DNA from: an uncultured Eubacteriales bacterium
GTDB taxonomy: Bacteria > Bacillota > Clostridia > Oscillospirales > Oscillospiraceae
Assembly (NCBI GenBank): GCA_900554275.1
Contig: USGS01000027.1
Coordinates: forward strand, 1 to 19,665
Direction of reading: 5' to 3'
Length of the DNA stretch: 19,665 bases
Shown here: positions 1 through 6,717 of the stretch, in pieces
Layout of the letters: each line of letters starts with the position of its first letter
Numbering within the stretch: the first letter of the stretch is position 1
Notes under the pieces: model-generated
What the model saw: the letters and a program-made list of their open reading frames with translations, nothing else
Databases searched by the model: none
What the model was told of the DNA's origin: nothing
Translations under genes and position numbers: made by a program

Positions 1-141
1 ATCCAAAGAGGTAATCAATCTCTGGCGTTGCGGGAACTTTCACTACTGAGCCCAAATGCTTGCCCTTTTGCAGAACTCGCAAAGACACCGCTGCGCGGTG
101 TGCGGGGCGCGGTAGACGGTGCGTAGGGAATAATTTTGCAT
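1..141. other. Window-edge intergenic stretch, no gene recognised
   Basis: I find no convincing coding frame on either strand and no tRNA or rRNA. The segment contains one perfect 7-bp hairpin at 85-101 (arms ACACCGC and GCGGTGT, 3-base loop) with no T-run after it, so it is not a Rho-independent terminator. Bases 20-80 are more balanced in composition than the GC-rich genes nearby. It could be the edge of a structured RNA, a dispersed repeat or plain intergenic DNA; the window cut prevents a decision. Confidence 0.4.
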
Positions 142-189
142 AAACCTATTGACATTGTAGGGTTTATGTGGTAGGCTTTACTTACCTAC
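142..189. promoter_or_regulatory. CCTA/TAGG half-site cluster over the isc promoter, candidate operator
   Basis: Two imperfect dyads cover the promoter. AAACCTA (142-148) faces TAGGGTTT (158-165) around the -35 box, and GTAGG (171-175) faces CCTAC (185-189) from the -10 box into the start region. Within each dyad the half-sites begin 13 bases apart. Isc operons are often controlled by Rrf2-family regulators such as IscR; no such gene is visible in the window, so naming the regulator is inference. Confidence 0.4.
149..177 (+). promoter_or_regulatory. Candidate sigma-A promoter of iscS-iscU
   Basis: A perfect -35 TTGACA (149-154) is followed after 17 bases by TAGGCT (172-177), a weak -10. The predicted start lies near 184, giving a leader of about 34 bases before the iscS ATG. 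A weak -10 behind a perfect -35 is common at regulated promoters, and inverted repeats overlap both boxes. Confidence 0.6.
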
Positions 190-217
190 TAAAAAGATAT
201 GTTAAAGGAGTGATCCT

Positions 218-1405
218 ATGCAGGTCTATGCAGATAACGCCGCTACCACGCGGATGAGCGACAAGGCCGTGGCGGCCATGCTTCCCTATTTCCAGACGTA
301 CTACGGCAACCCCTCCAGCCTGCACACCGTGGGCCAGCAGGCCGCCGAGGCGCTGGCCGACGCACGGCGGCGGGTGGCCGCCTGTCTCGGGTGCAGCTTT
401 AAGGAGATCACATTTACCTCCGGCGGCAGCGAGGCGGACAACCAGGCCATCATCTCCGCTGCCCGCATCGGGGCGCGGAAGGGCAAGAAGCACATTATTT
501 CCACCGCGTTTGAGCATCACGCGGTGCTGCACACGCTGAAGAAGCTGGAAAAAGAGGGCTTTGAGGTGCAGCTGCTGGACGTGGGCCCGCTGGGCACGGT
601 GACGGCCCGGCAGGTGGCGGACGCCATCCGGGAGGATACCTGTCTGGTGACCATTATGTACGCCAACAACGAGATCGGCTCGATCATGCCCATCCCGGAG
701 ATCGGGGCGGTGTGCCATGAAAAGGGCGTGCTGTTCCACACCGACGCGGTGCAGGCGGCGGGCCACCTGCACATCGACGTGAAGGCGCAGAGCATCGATA
801 TGCTGTCTTTGTCCGGCCACAAGTTCCACGGCCCGAAGGGCGTGGGCGTGCTGTACGCCCGGCAGGGCATCCCCCTGACCAACGTGATCGAGGGCGGCGC
901 ACAGGAGCGGGGCAAGCGGGCCGGCACGGAGAACATCCCCGGCATCATGGGCCTGGCGGCGGCGCTGGAGGAGTCCTGCGGCCATATCGATGAGGACATC
1001 CCCCGGCTGACGAAGCTGCGGGACAAGCTCATCGCGGGGCTGTCCCAGATCTCCCACTCGGCGCTGAACGGCGATCCGGTACACCGGCTGCCCACCAACG
1101 TGAGCTTCTGCTTTGAGGGCATCGAGGGCGAGAGCTTGCTGCTGCTGCTGGACGCGGCGGGCATCTGCGCCTCCTCCGGCAGCGCCTGCACCAGTGGGTC
1201 TCTCGACCCCAGCCATGTGCTGCTGGCCATCGGCCGACCCCACGAGGTGGCCCACGGCTCGCTGCGGCTGAGTCTGTGCCACGACACCACGGAGGAGCAG
1301 GTGGACTACATCCTGGAGAAGGTCCCCGGCATCGTGGAATACCTGCGGAGTATGTCCCCCATGTGGAAGGACCTGGAGAGCGGCAAGCGGAAATTTATTC
1401 TGTAA
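218..1405 (+). CDS. iscS: Cysteine desulfurase IscS/NifS
   Basis: This PLP enzyme removes sulfur from L-cysteine, yielding alanine and a persulfide that is passed to the scaffold protein for iron-sulfur cluster assembly in the cytosol. The 395-residue product has the family's usual length. The N-terminal YADNAATTRMS motif is typical, SGHKFHGPKG carries the Schiff-base lysine at about K202, and the loop SGSACTSGSLDPSH holds the catalytic cysteine at about C324, as in IscS-type (group I) desulfurases. The ATG follows AAAGGAG at good spacing. It is directly followed by iscU, 13 bases on, and together they form a minimal isc operon without visible iscR, iscA or hscBA. The family call is secure; whether it also serves tRNA thiolation cannot be read from sequence. 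Confidence 0.96.
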   Translation: MQVYADNAATTRMSDKAVAAMLPYFQTYYGNPSSLHTVGQQAAEALADARRRVAACLGCSFKEITFTSGGSEADNQAIISAARIGARKGKKHIISTAFEHHAVLHTLKKLEKEGFEVQLLDVGPLGTVTARQVADAIREDTCLVTIMYANNEIGSIMPIPEIGAVCHEKGVLFHTDAVQAAGHLHIDVKAQSIDMLSLSGHKFHGPKGVGVLYARQGIPLTNVIEGGAQERGKRAGTENIPGIMGLAAALEESCGHIDEDIPRLTKLRDKLIAGLSQISHSALNGDPVHRLPTNVSFCFEGIEGESLLLLLDAAGICASSGSACTSGSLDPSHVLLAIGRPHEVAHGSLRLSLCHDTTEEQVDYILEKVPGIVEYLRSMSPMWKDLESGKRKFIL

Positions 1406-1418
1406 AGGAGCGTTGAAT

Positions 1419-1853
1419 ATGGCTTTATATACCGATACTGTGATGGACCACTTCATGCACCCACGGAACGTGGGCGAGATCGCCGACGCGGACGGCGTGG
1501 GAGAGGTGGGCAACGCCAAGTGCGGCGACATCATGAAGATGTACCTGAAGATCAAGAACGACCGCATCGAGGATGTGAAGTTCGAGACGTTCGGCTGCGG
1601 CAGCGCCATCGCCTCCAGCTCCATGGCCACGGAGATGATCAAGGGCAAGACCGTCGATGAGGCGCTGGCGCTGACCAACAAGGAGGTGGTGGAGGCGCTG
1701 GGCGGGCTGCCTGCCCACAAGCTGCACTGCTCTGTGCTGGCGGAGGAGGCGGTGAAGTCCGCGGTGAAGGACTACTACGACAAAAACGGCATCGCCTACG
1801 ACAAGAGCAAATTCCCCGACTGTGAGAGCTGCGAGAGCTGCCGCATGGTGTGA
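1419..1853 (+). CDS. iscU: Iron-sulfur scaffold protein IscU/NifU-N
   Basis: The scaffold accepts sulfur from IscS and iron to build [2Fe-2S]/[4Fe-4S] clusters for transfer to apo-proteins. The 144-residue product has the three ligand cysteines in standard contexts: C35 (GNAKCGD), C60 (FGCGSAIASSS) and C104 (LHCSVLAEEAV), plus the N-terminal HFMHPRN motif. I start at ATG 1419, which lies 8 bases after AAAGGAG; a TTG at 1413 would sit only 2 bases from that site. The HscA-contact LPPVK motif is replaced by LPAHK, in keeping with the absence of hscBA here. The tail ends in C135-x2-C138-x2-C141, which I do not recognise as part of the classical IscU fold. The gene ends at a bidirectional terminator. 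Confidence 0.95.
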   Translation: MALYTDTVMDHFMHPRNVGEIADADGVGEVGNAKCGDIMKMYLKIKNDRIEDVKFETFGCGSAIASSSMATEMIKGKTVDEALALTNKEVVEALGGLPAHKLHCSVLAEEAVKSAVKDYYDKNGIAYDKSKFPDCESCESCRMV

Positions 1854-1860
1854 GGACAAG

Positions 1861-1890
1861 AAAAAAGGGCCGCCCCGGCGGTCCTTTTTT
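1861..1890. terminator. Bidirectional Rho-independent terminator between iscU and nhaC
   Basis: An A6 run, an 8-bp GC stem (GGGCCGCC with GGCGGTCC, one G-U pair) and a T6 run form a hairpin that ends transcripts on both strands. It sits between the iscU stop (1853) and the stop of the convergent antiporter (1903). Confidence 0.9.
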
Positions 1891-1902
1891 GTGTATAGAG
1901 GG

Positions 1903-3339
1903 TCATTCGGCGGAGGCGTCCCCGGCTTCCCGGGCCAGGAGGGCTTTTTTGGCCGCCACGGCGGACTGGGCACAGCCGTATTCCCAGTTCCAGGGGTCTT
2001 TGCGGCAGACGCCGTCGGCAAAGGGGATGAAGATGGACAGCAGGCCCACCGCCGCCAGTATCCAGCAGTACCACATACCGCCTACGATGGCGGCGGGGCT
2101 GGTGCGGAGGGCGTCGCTGCTGACGGTGGCGTTGGTCAGGGCAGCGGCGCTGAGAAGCTGCGCACCGTAGGGGATGATGCCCTGGAACACGCAGGAGAAA
2201 ATGTCCAGCAGAGAGGCGGTGCGGCGGGGATCGACCCTGTACTCCCGGGACACGTCGCGGGCCATGTCGCCGGCCACGATGATGGCTACGGTGTTGTTGG
2301 CGGTGGCGCAGTCGCAGAGGGAGACCATGGCGGCGATGCCTACCTGGGCGGACTTGTTGCCCTTCATGACGCGGCGGAGCTTCTGAATGATCCAGGCGAT
2401 GCCGCCGTTTTTGGCGATCAGCTCCGACATACCGCCGCACAGCAGGGTGAGGAAGAACACCTCATTCATGTCGGTGAAGCCGGTCCACACGCTCTGGGCA
2501 AAGGAGGCCACGGTCATGTCACCGCTGAAGATGCCCACCAGACCGGCGGAGAATATGCCGATGGTCAGGGCGAAGAATACGTTCATGCCGCACAGGGCCA
2601 GCACCAGCACCAGCAGGTAGGGCAGGACCTTGATGAGGTCGAAGGGCAGGGCTTCCAGGGGCATGACCGTCTCCGGGCGGCCGAAGACCAGCAGCAGGAC
2701 CAGGGTGATGAGGGCCGCAGGCAGGGCGATGAGGAAGTTGACGCGGAACTTATCCCGCATCTCGCAGCGCTGGCTGCGGGTGGCGGCGATGGTGGTGTCG
2801 GAGATCATGGACAGGTTGTCGCCGAACATGGCGCCGCCCACCACCGCGCCGATGACCACGGTGAGGGACAGGCCGCCCTTTTCCGCGATGCCGACGGCGA
2901 TGGGGATGACGGCGGTGACGGTGCCCATGGAGGAGCCGGTGGCCGTGCCCATAAAGGCGGAGATCAGGAACAGGCCCGCCGCCAGAAATTCTACCGGCAC
3001 AAGGGACAGGCCCAGGTTCACCGTGGACTCGCGGCCGCCCATGGCGGCGGCCACGCTGGCAAACGCGCCGGCCAGGATGTAGATCATGAGCATGGTCAGA
3101 ATGTCCACATTGGCCGCGCCCTTGGCAAAGGTGTCGAACTTCTCGTTGATCGTTCCCTTGAACATGACAAAGGCTGTCAGCACCGCCAGGAACATGGCGG
3201 TGACGGAGGGGAACTGGTAAAAGGCCATGTCCATGCCCCGTGCCTGGTAGTAGATGCCGGCGCCCATGTAGATAACGATGAACACCGCGAAGGGGATCAG
3301 CGCCAGGCCGCTGGGCCGCTTTTCGTTACTATCTTTCAT
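1903..3339 (-). CDS. nhaC: NhaC-family Na+/H+ antiporter
   Basis: A polytopic inner-membrane antiporter that expels Na+, or in some relatives exchanges organic acids such as malate and lactate, against protons. The 478-residue protein has about 11-12 hydrophobic segments. Family hallmarks are the GTATGSSMGTVTAVIPIA stretch (residues about 131-148), DNLSMISDTTIAAT (about 174-187), and a C-terminal block CATANNTVAI followed by the conserved IPYGAQLL. I start at ATG 3339, preceded by GAGGAAAATCAC; the frame runs open 29 codons further upstream, but that stretch overlaps the leader hairpin and lacks a ribosome site. The gene stands alone with its own promoter (3427-3455) and shares a terminator with iscU. 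The transported ion cannot be fixed from sequence, since MleN-type exchangers belong to the same family. Confidence 0.92.
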   Translation of the reverse strand: MKDSNEKRPSGLALIPFAVFIVIYMGAGIYYQARGMDMAFYQFPSVTAMFLAVLTAFVMFKGTINEKFDTFAKGAANVDILTMLMIYILAGAFASVAAAMGGRESTVNLGLSLVPVEFLAAGLFLISAFMGTATGSSMGTVTAVIPIAVGIAEKGGLSLTVVIGAVVGGAMFGDNLSMISDTTIAATRSQRCEMRDKFRVNFLIALPAALITLVLLLVFGRPETVMPLEALPFDLIKVLPYLLVLVLALCGMNVFFALTIGIFSAGLVGIFSGDMTVASFAQSVWTGFTDMNEVFFLTLLCGGMSELIAKNGGIAWIIQKLRRVMKGNKSAQVGIAAMVSLCDCATANNTVAIIVAGDMARDVSREYRVDPRRTASLLDIFSCVFQGIIPYGAQLLSAAALTNATVSSDALRTSPAAIVGGMWYCWILAAVGLLSIFIPFADGVCRKDPWNWEYGCAQSAVAAKKALLAREAGDASAE

Positions 3340-3383
3340 GTGATTTTCCTCTTTTTTCCTTTCTGTCTCTTCTATCGCGCAGA

Positions 3384-3417
3384 AAATGTCCGCGCCGCAG
3401 AGGCGGCGCGGGCATTT
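3384..3417 (-). other. Large hairpin at the 5' end of the nhaC mRNA
   Basis: Two 15-base arms (3384-3398 and 3403-3417) pair with one mismatch around a 4-base loop; the core is GCGCCGC with GCGGCGC. With the promoter at 3427-3455, transcription should begin near 3420, so the stem would start within a few bases of the 5' end of the message. Only four Ts follow it on the sense strand, so it is a poor terminator. A 5' stabilising stem or an attenuator are the plausible readings. Confidence 0.6.
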
Positions 3418-3426
3418 CCAAAGCAT

Positions 3427-3455
3427 ATAGTACCGGGAAAGGGCGGGGATGTCAA
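3427..3455 (-). promoter_or_regulatory. Sigma-A promoter of nhaC
   Basis: Read on the minus strand, a perfect TTGACA (3455-3450) is followed after exactly 17 bases by TACTAT (3432-3427), five of six matches to the -10 consensus. The leader to the ATG at 3339 is about 80 bases and starts with the hairpin at 3384-3417. Confidence 0.75.
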
Positions 3456-3528
3456 CAGATATTTACAATTTATGTAGTATCTAGCTATCTAAAAAAGTGA
3501 TAGCAGAACGGGGCGGACATACCTGCGG

Positions 3529-4347
3529 TCACGCATCGTGGACGGGGCGGAGGGTGTAGACATCGGTGCGGCGGGCGGAGAGCAGAGGGAGCTGTTGGCG
3601 GACGGCGTCCACACGGGACAGGTCCAGGTCGGTGACGGCCACCTCCTCCCCGTGGCCGCAGGTGTGGAGCACCGTGCCCCAGGGGTCGCAGACGATGGAG
3701 TGTCCCCAAGCCACGTAGGAGGCGGTCTCATCGCGGGCGGGGGACGTGCCCACGGTGAAGCACTGGGTGTCCACGGCACGCTGGCGGAACAGCAGCTCCC
3801 AGTGGGCCGGGCCGGTGGTCATATTGAAGGCGGCGGGGACGAGAAGGACCTTCGCGCCGGAGAGGGTCATCAGGTGGGCCAGCTCGGGGAAGCGGAAGTC
3901 AAAGCAGATGCACAGGCCCATTCTGCCCCAGGGGGTGTCGAACACGGTGACATCAGAGCCGGGGGAGAGGGTGGCGGATTCCCGGAAGGACTGGCCGCCG
4001 GGTACGTCGATGTCGAAGAGGTGCAGCTTGCGGTGGTGGGCCGCGCAGCGGCCGGAGGGGTCGAAGACATAGGAGGTGTTATACACCTTGCCGTCGGTCA
4101 GCTCCGGCACAGAGCCGCCCACCAGCCACAGGCGCTTTTCCCGGGCCAGGGCGGAGAGAAACTGGTACGCTTCGCCGCCGGGGGCTTCGCCGTAGGCGCG
4201 GAAGCAGCTGTTGTCGTAGGGGCAGCAGAACATCTCCGGCAGGACGGCCATGTCCGTCGGGCCGGCCTGCTCCAGCAGGGCGGCGGCGCGGCGGAGGTTC
4301 TCCGTCTTGTCGGGGGTGACGTGCATTTGAATTTGAGCGATCTTCAT
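3529..4347 (-). CDS. Carbon-nitrogen hydrolase (nitrilase superfamily, omega-amidase-like)
   Basis: The superfamily cleaves non-peptide C-N bonds in amides, nitriles or carbamoyl groups. The 272-residue cytosolic protein has the full Glu-Lys-Cys triad: E38 (VLPEMF), K107 (HHRKLHLFD) and C148 (CICFDFRFPE). The KLHLFD and FDFRFPE contexts and the VPGGQSF stretch resemble omega-amidase/Nit2 (2-oxoglutaramate or 2-oxosuccinamate hydrolysis) more than N-carbamoylputrescine amidase, but the substrate is an inference. The ATG at 4347 follows AGGGAG and lies 2 bases beyond the stop of the upstream Smr gene, so the two form one transcription unit. No clear terminator follows it. Confidence 0.9.
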   Translation of the reverse strand: MKIAQIQMHVTPDKTENLRRAAALLEQAGPTDMAVLPEMFCCPYDNSCFRAYGEAPGGEAYQFLSALAREKRLWLVGGSVPELTDGKVYNTSYVFDPSGRCAAHHRKLHLFDIDVPGGQSFRESATLSPGSDVTVFDTPWGRMGLCICFDFRFPELAHLMTLSGAKVLLVPAAFNMTTGPAHWELLFRQRAVDTQCFTVGTSPARDETASYVAWGHSIVCDPWGTVLHTCGHGEEVAVTDLDLSRVDAVRQQLPLLSARRTDVYTLRPVHDA

Positions 4348-4349
4348 AG

Positions 4350-4592
4350 TCAGAACTCCCTCAGCACCAGGTCGGTGACGCCGTCGTGGATGGTGACCAG
4401 GCGCTTGACCTGGCCGCGGTGGGTGTAGGTGGTCCAAAGCATATCGCGGATGGCCGTACCGCCGCGGTAGCCGTGGATCAGGCGCAGGCGGTACGTGCCG
4501 CTGCCGGCGCGGCGGAGGGCCGCGTCGATGGCGATCTGCGCCTGATAGGTGTTCATGCCGTGGAGATCCAGCTCCACGATGCCGCCGGTCAT
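4350..4592 (-). CDS. Small Smr-domain protein
   Basis: An 80-residue protein that is almost only an Smr domain, the small MutS-related fold seen at the end of MutS2 and in stand-alone nucleases or RNA-binding proteins. The signature LDLHGM is near the N terminus (about residues 7-12) and LIHGYRGGTAIRDML, matching the HGxG...LR loop, lies near the middle. Two ATGs are possible: 4598 sits 1 base from AGGAGG while 4592 sits 7 bases from it, so I chose 4592. It is the first gene of a two-gene operon with the amidohydrolase and has a promoter at 4632-4660. Whether it nicks DNA, cuts RNA or only binds cannot be told from sequence. Confidence 0.88.
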   Translation of the reverse strand: MTGGIVELDLHGMNTYQAQIAIDAALRRAGSGTYRLRLIHGYRGGTAIRDMLWTTYTHRGQVKRLVTIHDGVTDLVLREF

Positions 4593-4631
4593 GGACATTC
4601 CTCCTTGCCAATGGATGGTAGTGTTTGCTCA

Positions 4632-4660
4632 ATCATACCGCAAAGGAATTGAGTTTTCAA
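4632..4660 (-). promoter_or_regulatory. Promoter of the Smr-amidohydrolase operon
   Basis: On the minus strand TTGAAA (4660-4655), 17 bases and TATGAT (4637-4632) match the sigma-A consensus at five positions in each box. The leader to the ATG at 4592 is about 33 bases. It overlaps the opposing promoter at 4649-4677. Confidence 0.75.
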
Positions 4661-4677
4661 TGGAGATGTGGTAAAAT
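4649..4677 (+). promoter_or_regulatory. Promoter of the yfcE-nfo operon
   Basis: TTGAGT (4649-4654), 17 bases and TAAAAT (4672-4677), with a TGn extension just before the -10 box. The predicted start near 4684 leaves a very short leader of about 15-20 bases before the GTG start. Its -35 box lies inside the spacer of the divergent promoter, so the two should compete for polymerase. Confidence 0.75.
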
Positions 4678-4698
4678 GACAAGATGAAAGGGAGATGA

Positions 4699-5184
4699 GT
4701 GGTCGTGCAGGTGCTGGTGGTGTCAGACAGCCACGGAAGAGTGGACAACATGATACGGGCGGTGGAGCGGGTGCAGCCGGACTATGTGCTGCATCTTGGG
4801 GACTGCCAGCGGGATCTGGAGAAGCTGCGGCGGGAGTTCCCGGGGCTGCCCATGGAGGGCGTGCCGGGGAACTGCGACTGGGGCAGCTATGACCAGCCGG
4901 AACGGCTCATCGAGCTGGGCGGCGTGCGGATACTGATGCTGCACGGACATACCCGGAACGTGAAAAGCTCGCCTATGGCGGCCATGTATGCCGCCAGGGA
5001 GTACGGCGCGCAGGTGCTGCTGTTCGGGCACACCCACCGGCCGCTGGTGGACAACGACGGGACGCTGCTGACGCTGAACCCCGGCGCGGCGGGGGACTGG
5101 GAGCATCCTACCTGCGGCGTATTGACCATTGAGAACGGAAAGGCGGACGTGAAGACCGTTTCGCTGCGAGAGAAAAAGGAGTAA
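4699..5184 (+). CDS. yfcE: YfcE/MJ0936-family metallophosphoesterase
   Basis: A compact calcineurin-like phosphodiesterase that uses two divalent metals in the cytosol; the natural substrate of this family is not firmly known. The 161-residue protein has all metal motifs in order: SDSHG (D10, H12), LHLGD (D35), GNCD (N58), HGH (H82, H84) and GHTHRP (H111, H113). The start is a GTG at 4699 (5 bases after GGGAG) or a GTG at 4705; the latter gives the family-typical MQVLVVSDSHG but has an 11-base spacing. It heads a three-gene operon with nfo 7 bases downstream. In many Firmicutes this family lies next to the nucleotide-pool enzyme RdgB; that partner is not seen here. Confidence 0.9.
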   Translation: MVVQVLVVSDSHGRVDNMIRAVERVQPDYVLHLGDCQRDLEKLRREFPGLPMEGVPGNCDWGSYDQPERLIELGGVRILMLHGHTRNVKSSPMAAMYAAREYGAQVLLFGHTHRPLVDNDGTLLTLNPGAAGDWEHPTCGVLTIENGKADVKTVSLREKKE

Positions 5185-5191
5185 AAGGACT

Positions 5192-6025
5192 ATGTTTTAC
5201 ATCGGATGTCATCTGTCGGCCTCGGAGGGCTTTTTGGCCATGGGGCGCACGGCGCTGTCCATCGGGGCGAACACGTTTCAGTTCTTCACCCGCAATCCCC
5301 GGGGCAGCAGGGCCAAGGCCATCGACCCCAAGGACGCGGAGGCGTTTCTGGCGCTGGCGAGGGAGAATGGGTTCGGGACGCTGGTGGCCCACGCGCCGTA
5401 CACCATCAATCTCTGCTCCAAGGACGAGCGGACGCGGGAGTTTGCGCGGCTGACCATGGCGGACGACCTGCTGCGGATGGAGTATGTGCCGGGGAACGTG
5501 TATAACTTCCACCCGGGCAGCCACACCGGACAGGGCGTGGAGACGGGCATCACAGAGATCGCCGCGACGCTGAACGCCATCCTGACGCCGGGACAGACCA
5601 CCACGGTGCTGCTGGAGACCATGGCGGGCAAGGGCAGCGAGGTGGGCAGCCGGTTCGAGGAGCTGCGGGAGATCATAGACCGGGTAGAATTGAAGAACAA
5701 GCTGGGCGTGTGCATGGACACCTGCCATGTGTCCGACGCGGGGTATGACATCGCGGGGGACCTGGACGGGGTGCTGACGGAGTTTGACCGGGTCATCGGA
5801 CTGGACAGGCTGAAGGCGGTACACGTGAACGACAGCATGAACCCGCTGGGCGCGCATAAGGATCGCCACGCCCGCATCGGCGAGGGGTATTTGGGGGCGG
5901 AGGCGCTGGGCCGGGTGGTGCGTCATCCGGCGCTGGCGGGGCTGCCCTTTGTGCTGGAGACACCCAATGAGCTGGAGGGCTACGCCCGGGAGATCGCGCT
6001 GCTGAAGGAGCTGAGAGGGGCATGA
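5192..6025 (+). CDS. nfo: Endonuclease IV (AP endonuclease)
   Basis: A zinc-dependent enzyme that cuts DNA 5' of abasic sites and removes 3'-blocking groups during base-excision repair. The 277-residue TIM-barrel protein shows the metal ligands in their usual contexts: H67 (AHAPY), H107 (NFHPGSH), E142 (VLLETMAGKGSEVG), D176 and H179 (CMDTCHVSDAGYD), H211 (HVNDSMNPLGAHKDRH) with D224 and H226, and a C-terminal glutamate in LETPN. The length equals typical bacterial Nfo. Start and ribosome site (AAAAGGA) are clear. Its stop overlaps the start of the next gene by 4 bases (ATGA), so expression of that membrane protein is probably coupled. Confidence 0.97.
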   Translation: MFYIGCHLSASEGFLAMGRTALSIGANTFQFFTRNPRGSRAKAIDPKDAEAFLALARENGFGTLVAHAPYTINLCSKDERTREFARLTMADDLLRMEYVPGNVYNFHPGSHTGQGVETGITEIAATLNAILTPGQTTTVLLETMAGKGSEVGSRFEELREIIDRVELKNKLGVCMDTCHVSDAGYDIAGDLDGVLTEFDRVIGLDRLKAVHVNDSMNPLGAHKDRHARIGEGYLGAEALGRVVRHPALAGLPFVLETPNELEGYAREIALLKELRGA

Positions 6026-6678
6026 TGCTGCGCATATCCGCGCTGGTCATCGCTGCGGTGACGGCGGCGAGCTTGTATAAGAAGGCGTGGCTGCCGGAGA
6101 AGAAGTGCATCCGGGCGGGATTTTTTGTATACTACACCCACCTGAGCAATATAGTGGTGCTGGTGTATGAGCTGGCCCTGGGGGCAAGCGGACATGATAT
6201 GACCTGCGGCGCGTTCCGGTGGTTCAGCTCGCCGGGGGTGGCGCTGAGCGTGACGCTGTGCATCTATGTGACCCATCTCATCTACGCGCTGGTGCTGATC
6301 CCGCTGGCCAAGCATGACAACGACGAGAGCTGGCTGAAGGGACGGTACAGCTTTGCCAACGTGTGCGTGCATTACATCGTGCCGGGACTGGCGGTGGTGC
6401 AGTGGCTGCTGTGGCAGGACAAGGCCGGGCTGACCGTATGGCACGCGGTGTGGTGGCTGGTGCTGCCGGTGGCGTACTTCGTGTTTGTGATGCTGCGGGC
6501 ACGGACGGGAAAGCCCATCGGGCTCAGCGGAGAGCTGTATCCGTACCCGTTTCTGAACTATCCTGCGCTGGGCGCAAGGCGGTTCTGTCGGTGTGTGGCG
6601 GGTATCCTGACGGGGTTCTTTCTGCTGGGGCTGCTGTTTGTGCGCATCGGCGGGCTGCTGGGCGGCAGAATGGAATAA
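6022..6678 (+). CDS. Pr6Pr-family membrane protein
   Basis: A 218-residue integral membrane protein with about six helices (roughly residues 4-20, 34-53, 68-93, 113-132, 141-158 and 190-207). The pattern FFVYYTHLSN in helix 2, a conserved HYIVPG in helix 4, and YPYPFLNYPALG before the last helix match the Pr6Pr/FAR-17a-like family, whose bacterial members have no established function. It is last in the yfcE-nfo operon, overlapping the nfo stop by 4 bases (two in-phase ATGs at 6022 and 6025 are equivalent candidates). A strong terminator follows 5 bases after its stop. Position next to repair genes does not suggest a specific role. Confidence 0.8.
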   Translation: MMLRISALVIAAVTAASLYKKAWLPEKKCIRAGFFVYYTHLSNIVVLVYELALGASGHDMTCGAFRWFSSPGVALSVTLCIYVTHLIYALVLIPLAKHDNDESWLKGRYSFANVCVHYIVPGLAVVQWLLWQDKAGLTVWHAVWWLVLPVAYFVFVMLRARTGKPIGLSGELYPYPFLNYPALGARRFCRCVAGILTGFFLLGLLFVRIGGLLGGRME

Positions 6679-6683
6679 GAAAA

Positions 6684-6707
6684 AGCACCCGGAAGGGTGC
6701 TTTTTTT
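6684..6707. terminator. Bidirectional terminator between the Pr6Pr and pseudouridine synthase genes
   Basis: Arms AGCACCC (6684-6690) and GGGTGCT (6695-6701) enclose a GGAA tetraloop, with T7 on the plus side and A-rich sequence on the other, so it serves both convergent operons. Confidence 0.9.
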
Positions 6708-6717
6708 GATGCCTGCG

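Noticed and set aside
85..101. Hairpin as a Rho-independent terminator
   Set aside because: No T-run on either strand next to the stem.
182..1720. A 512-codon minus-strand frame opposite iscS-iscU
   Set aside because: Antisense shadow; IscS and IscU motifs are complete on the other strand.
1822..3477. A 551-codon open frame on the plus strand opposite the antiporter gene
   Set aside because: Low-complexity Gly/His/Asp/Gln composition typical of the antisense of a GC-rich gene; the minus-strand frame has clear NhaC motifs, promoter and ribosome site.
3484..3503. GCTATC and GATAGC arms as a terminator for the amidohydrolase operon
   Set aside because: The T-run lies in the loop and not after the stem, and the stem is only 6 bp.
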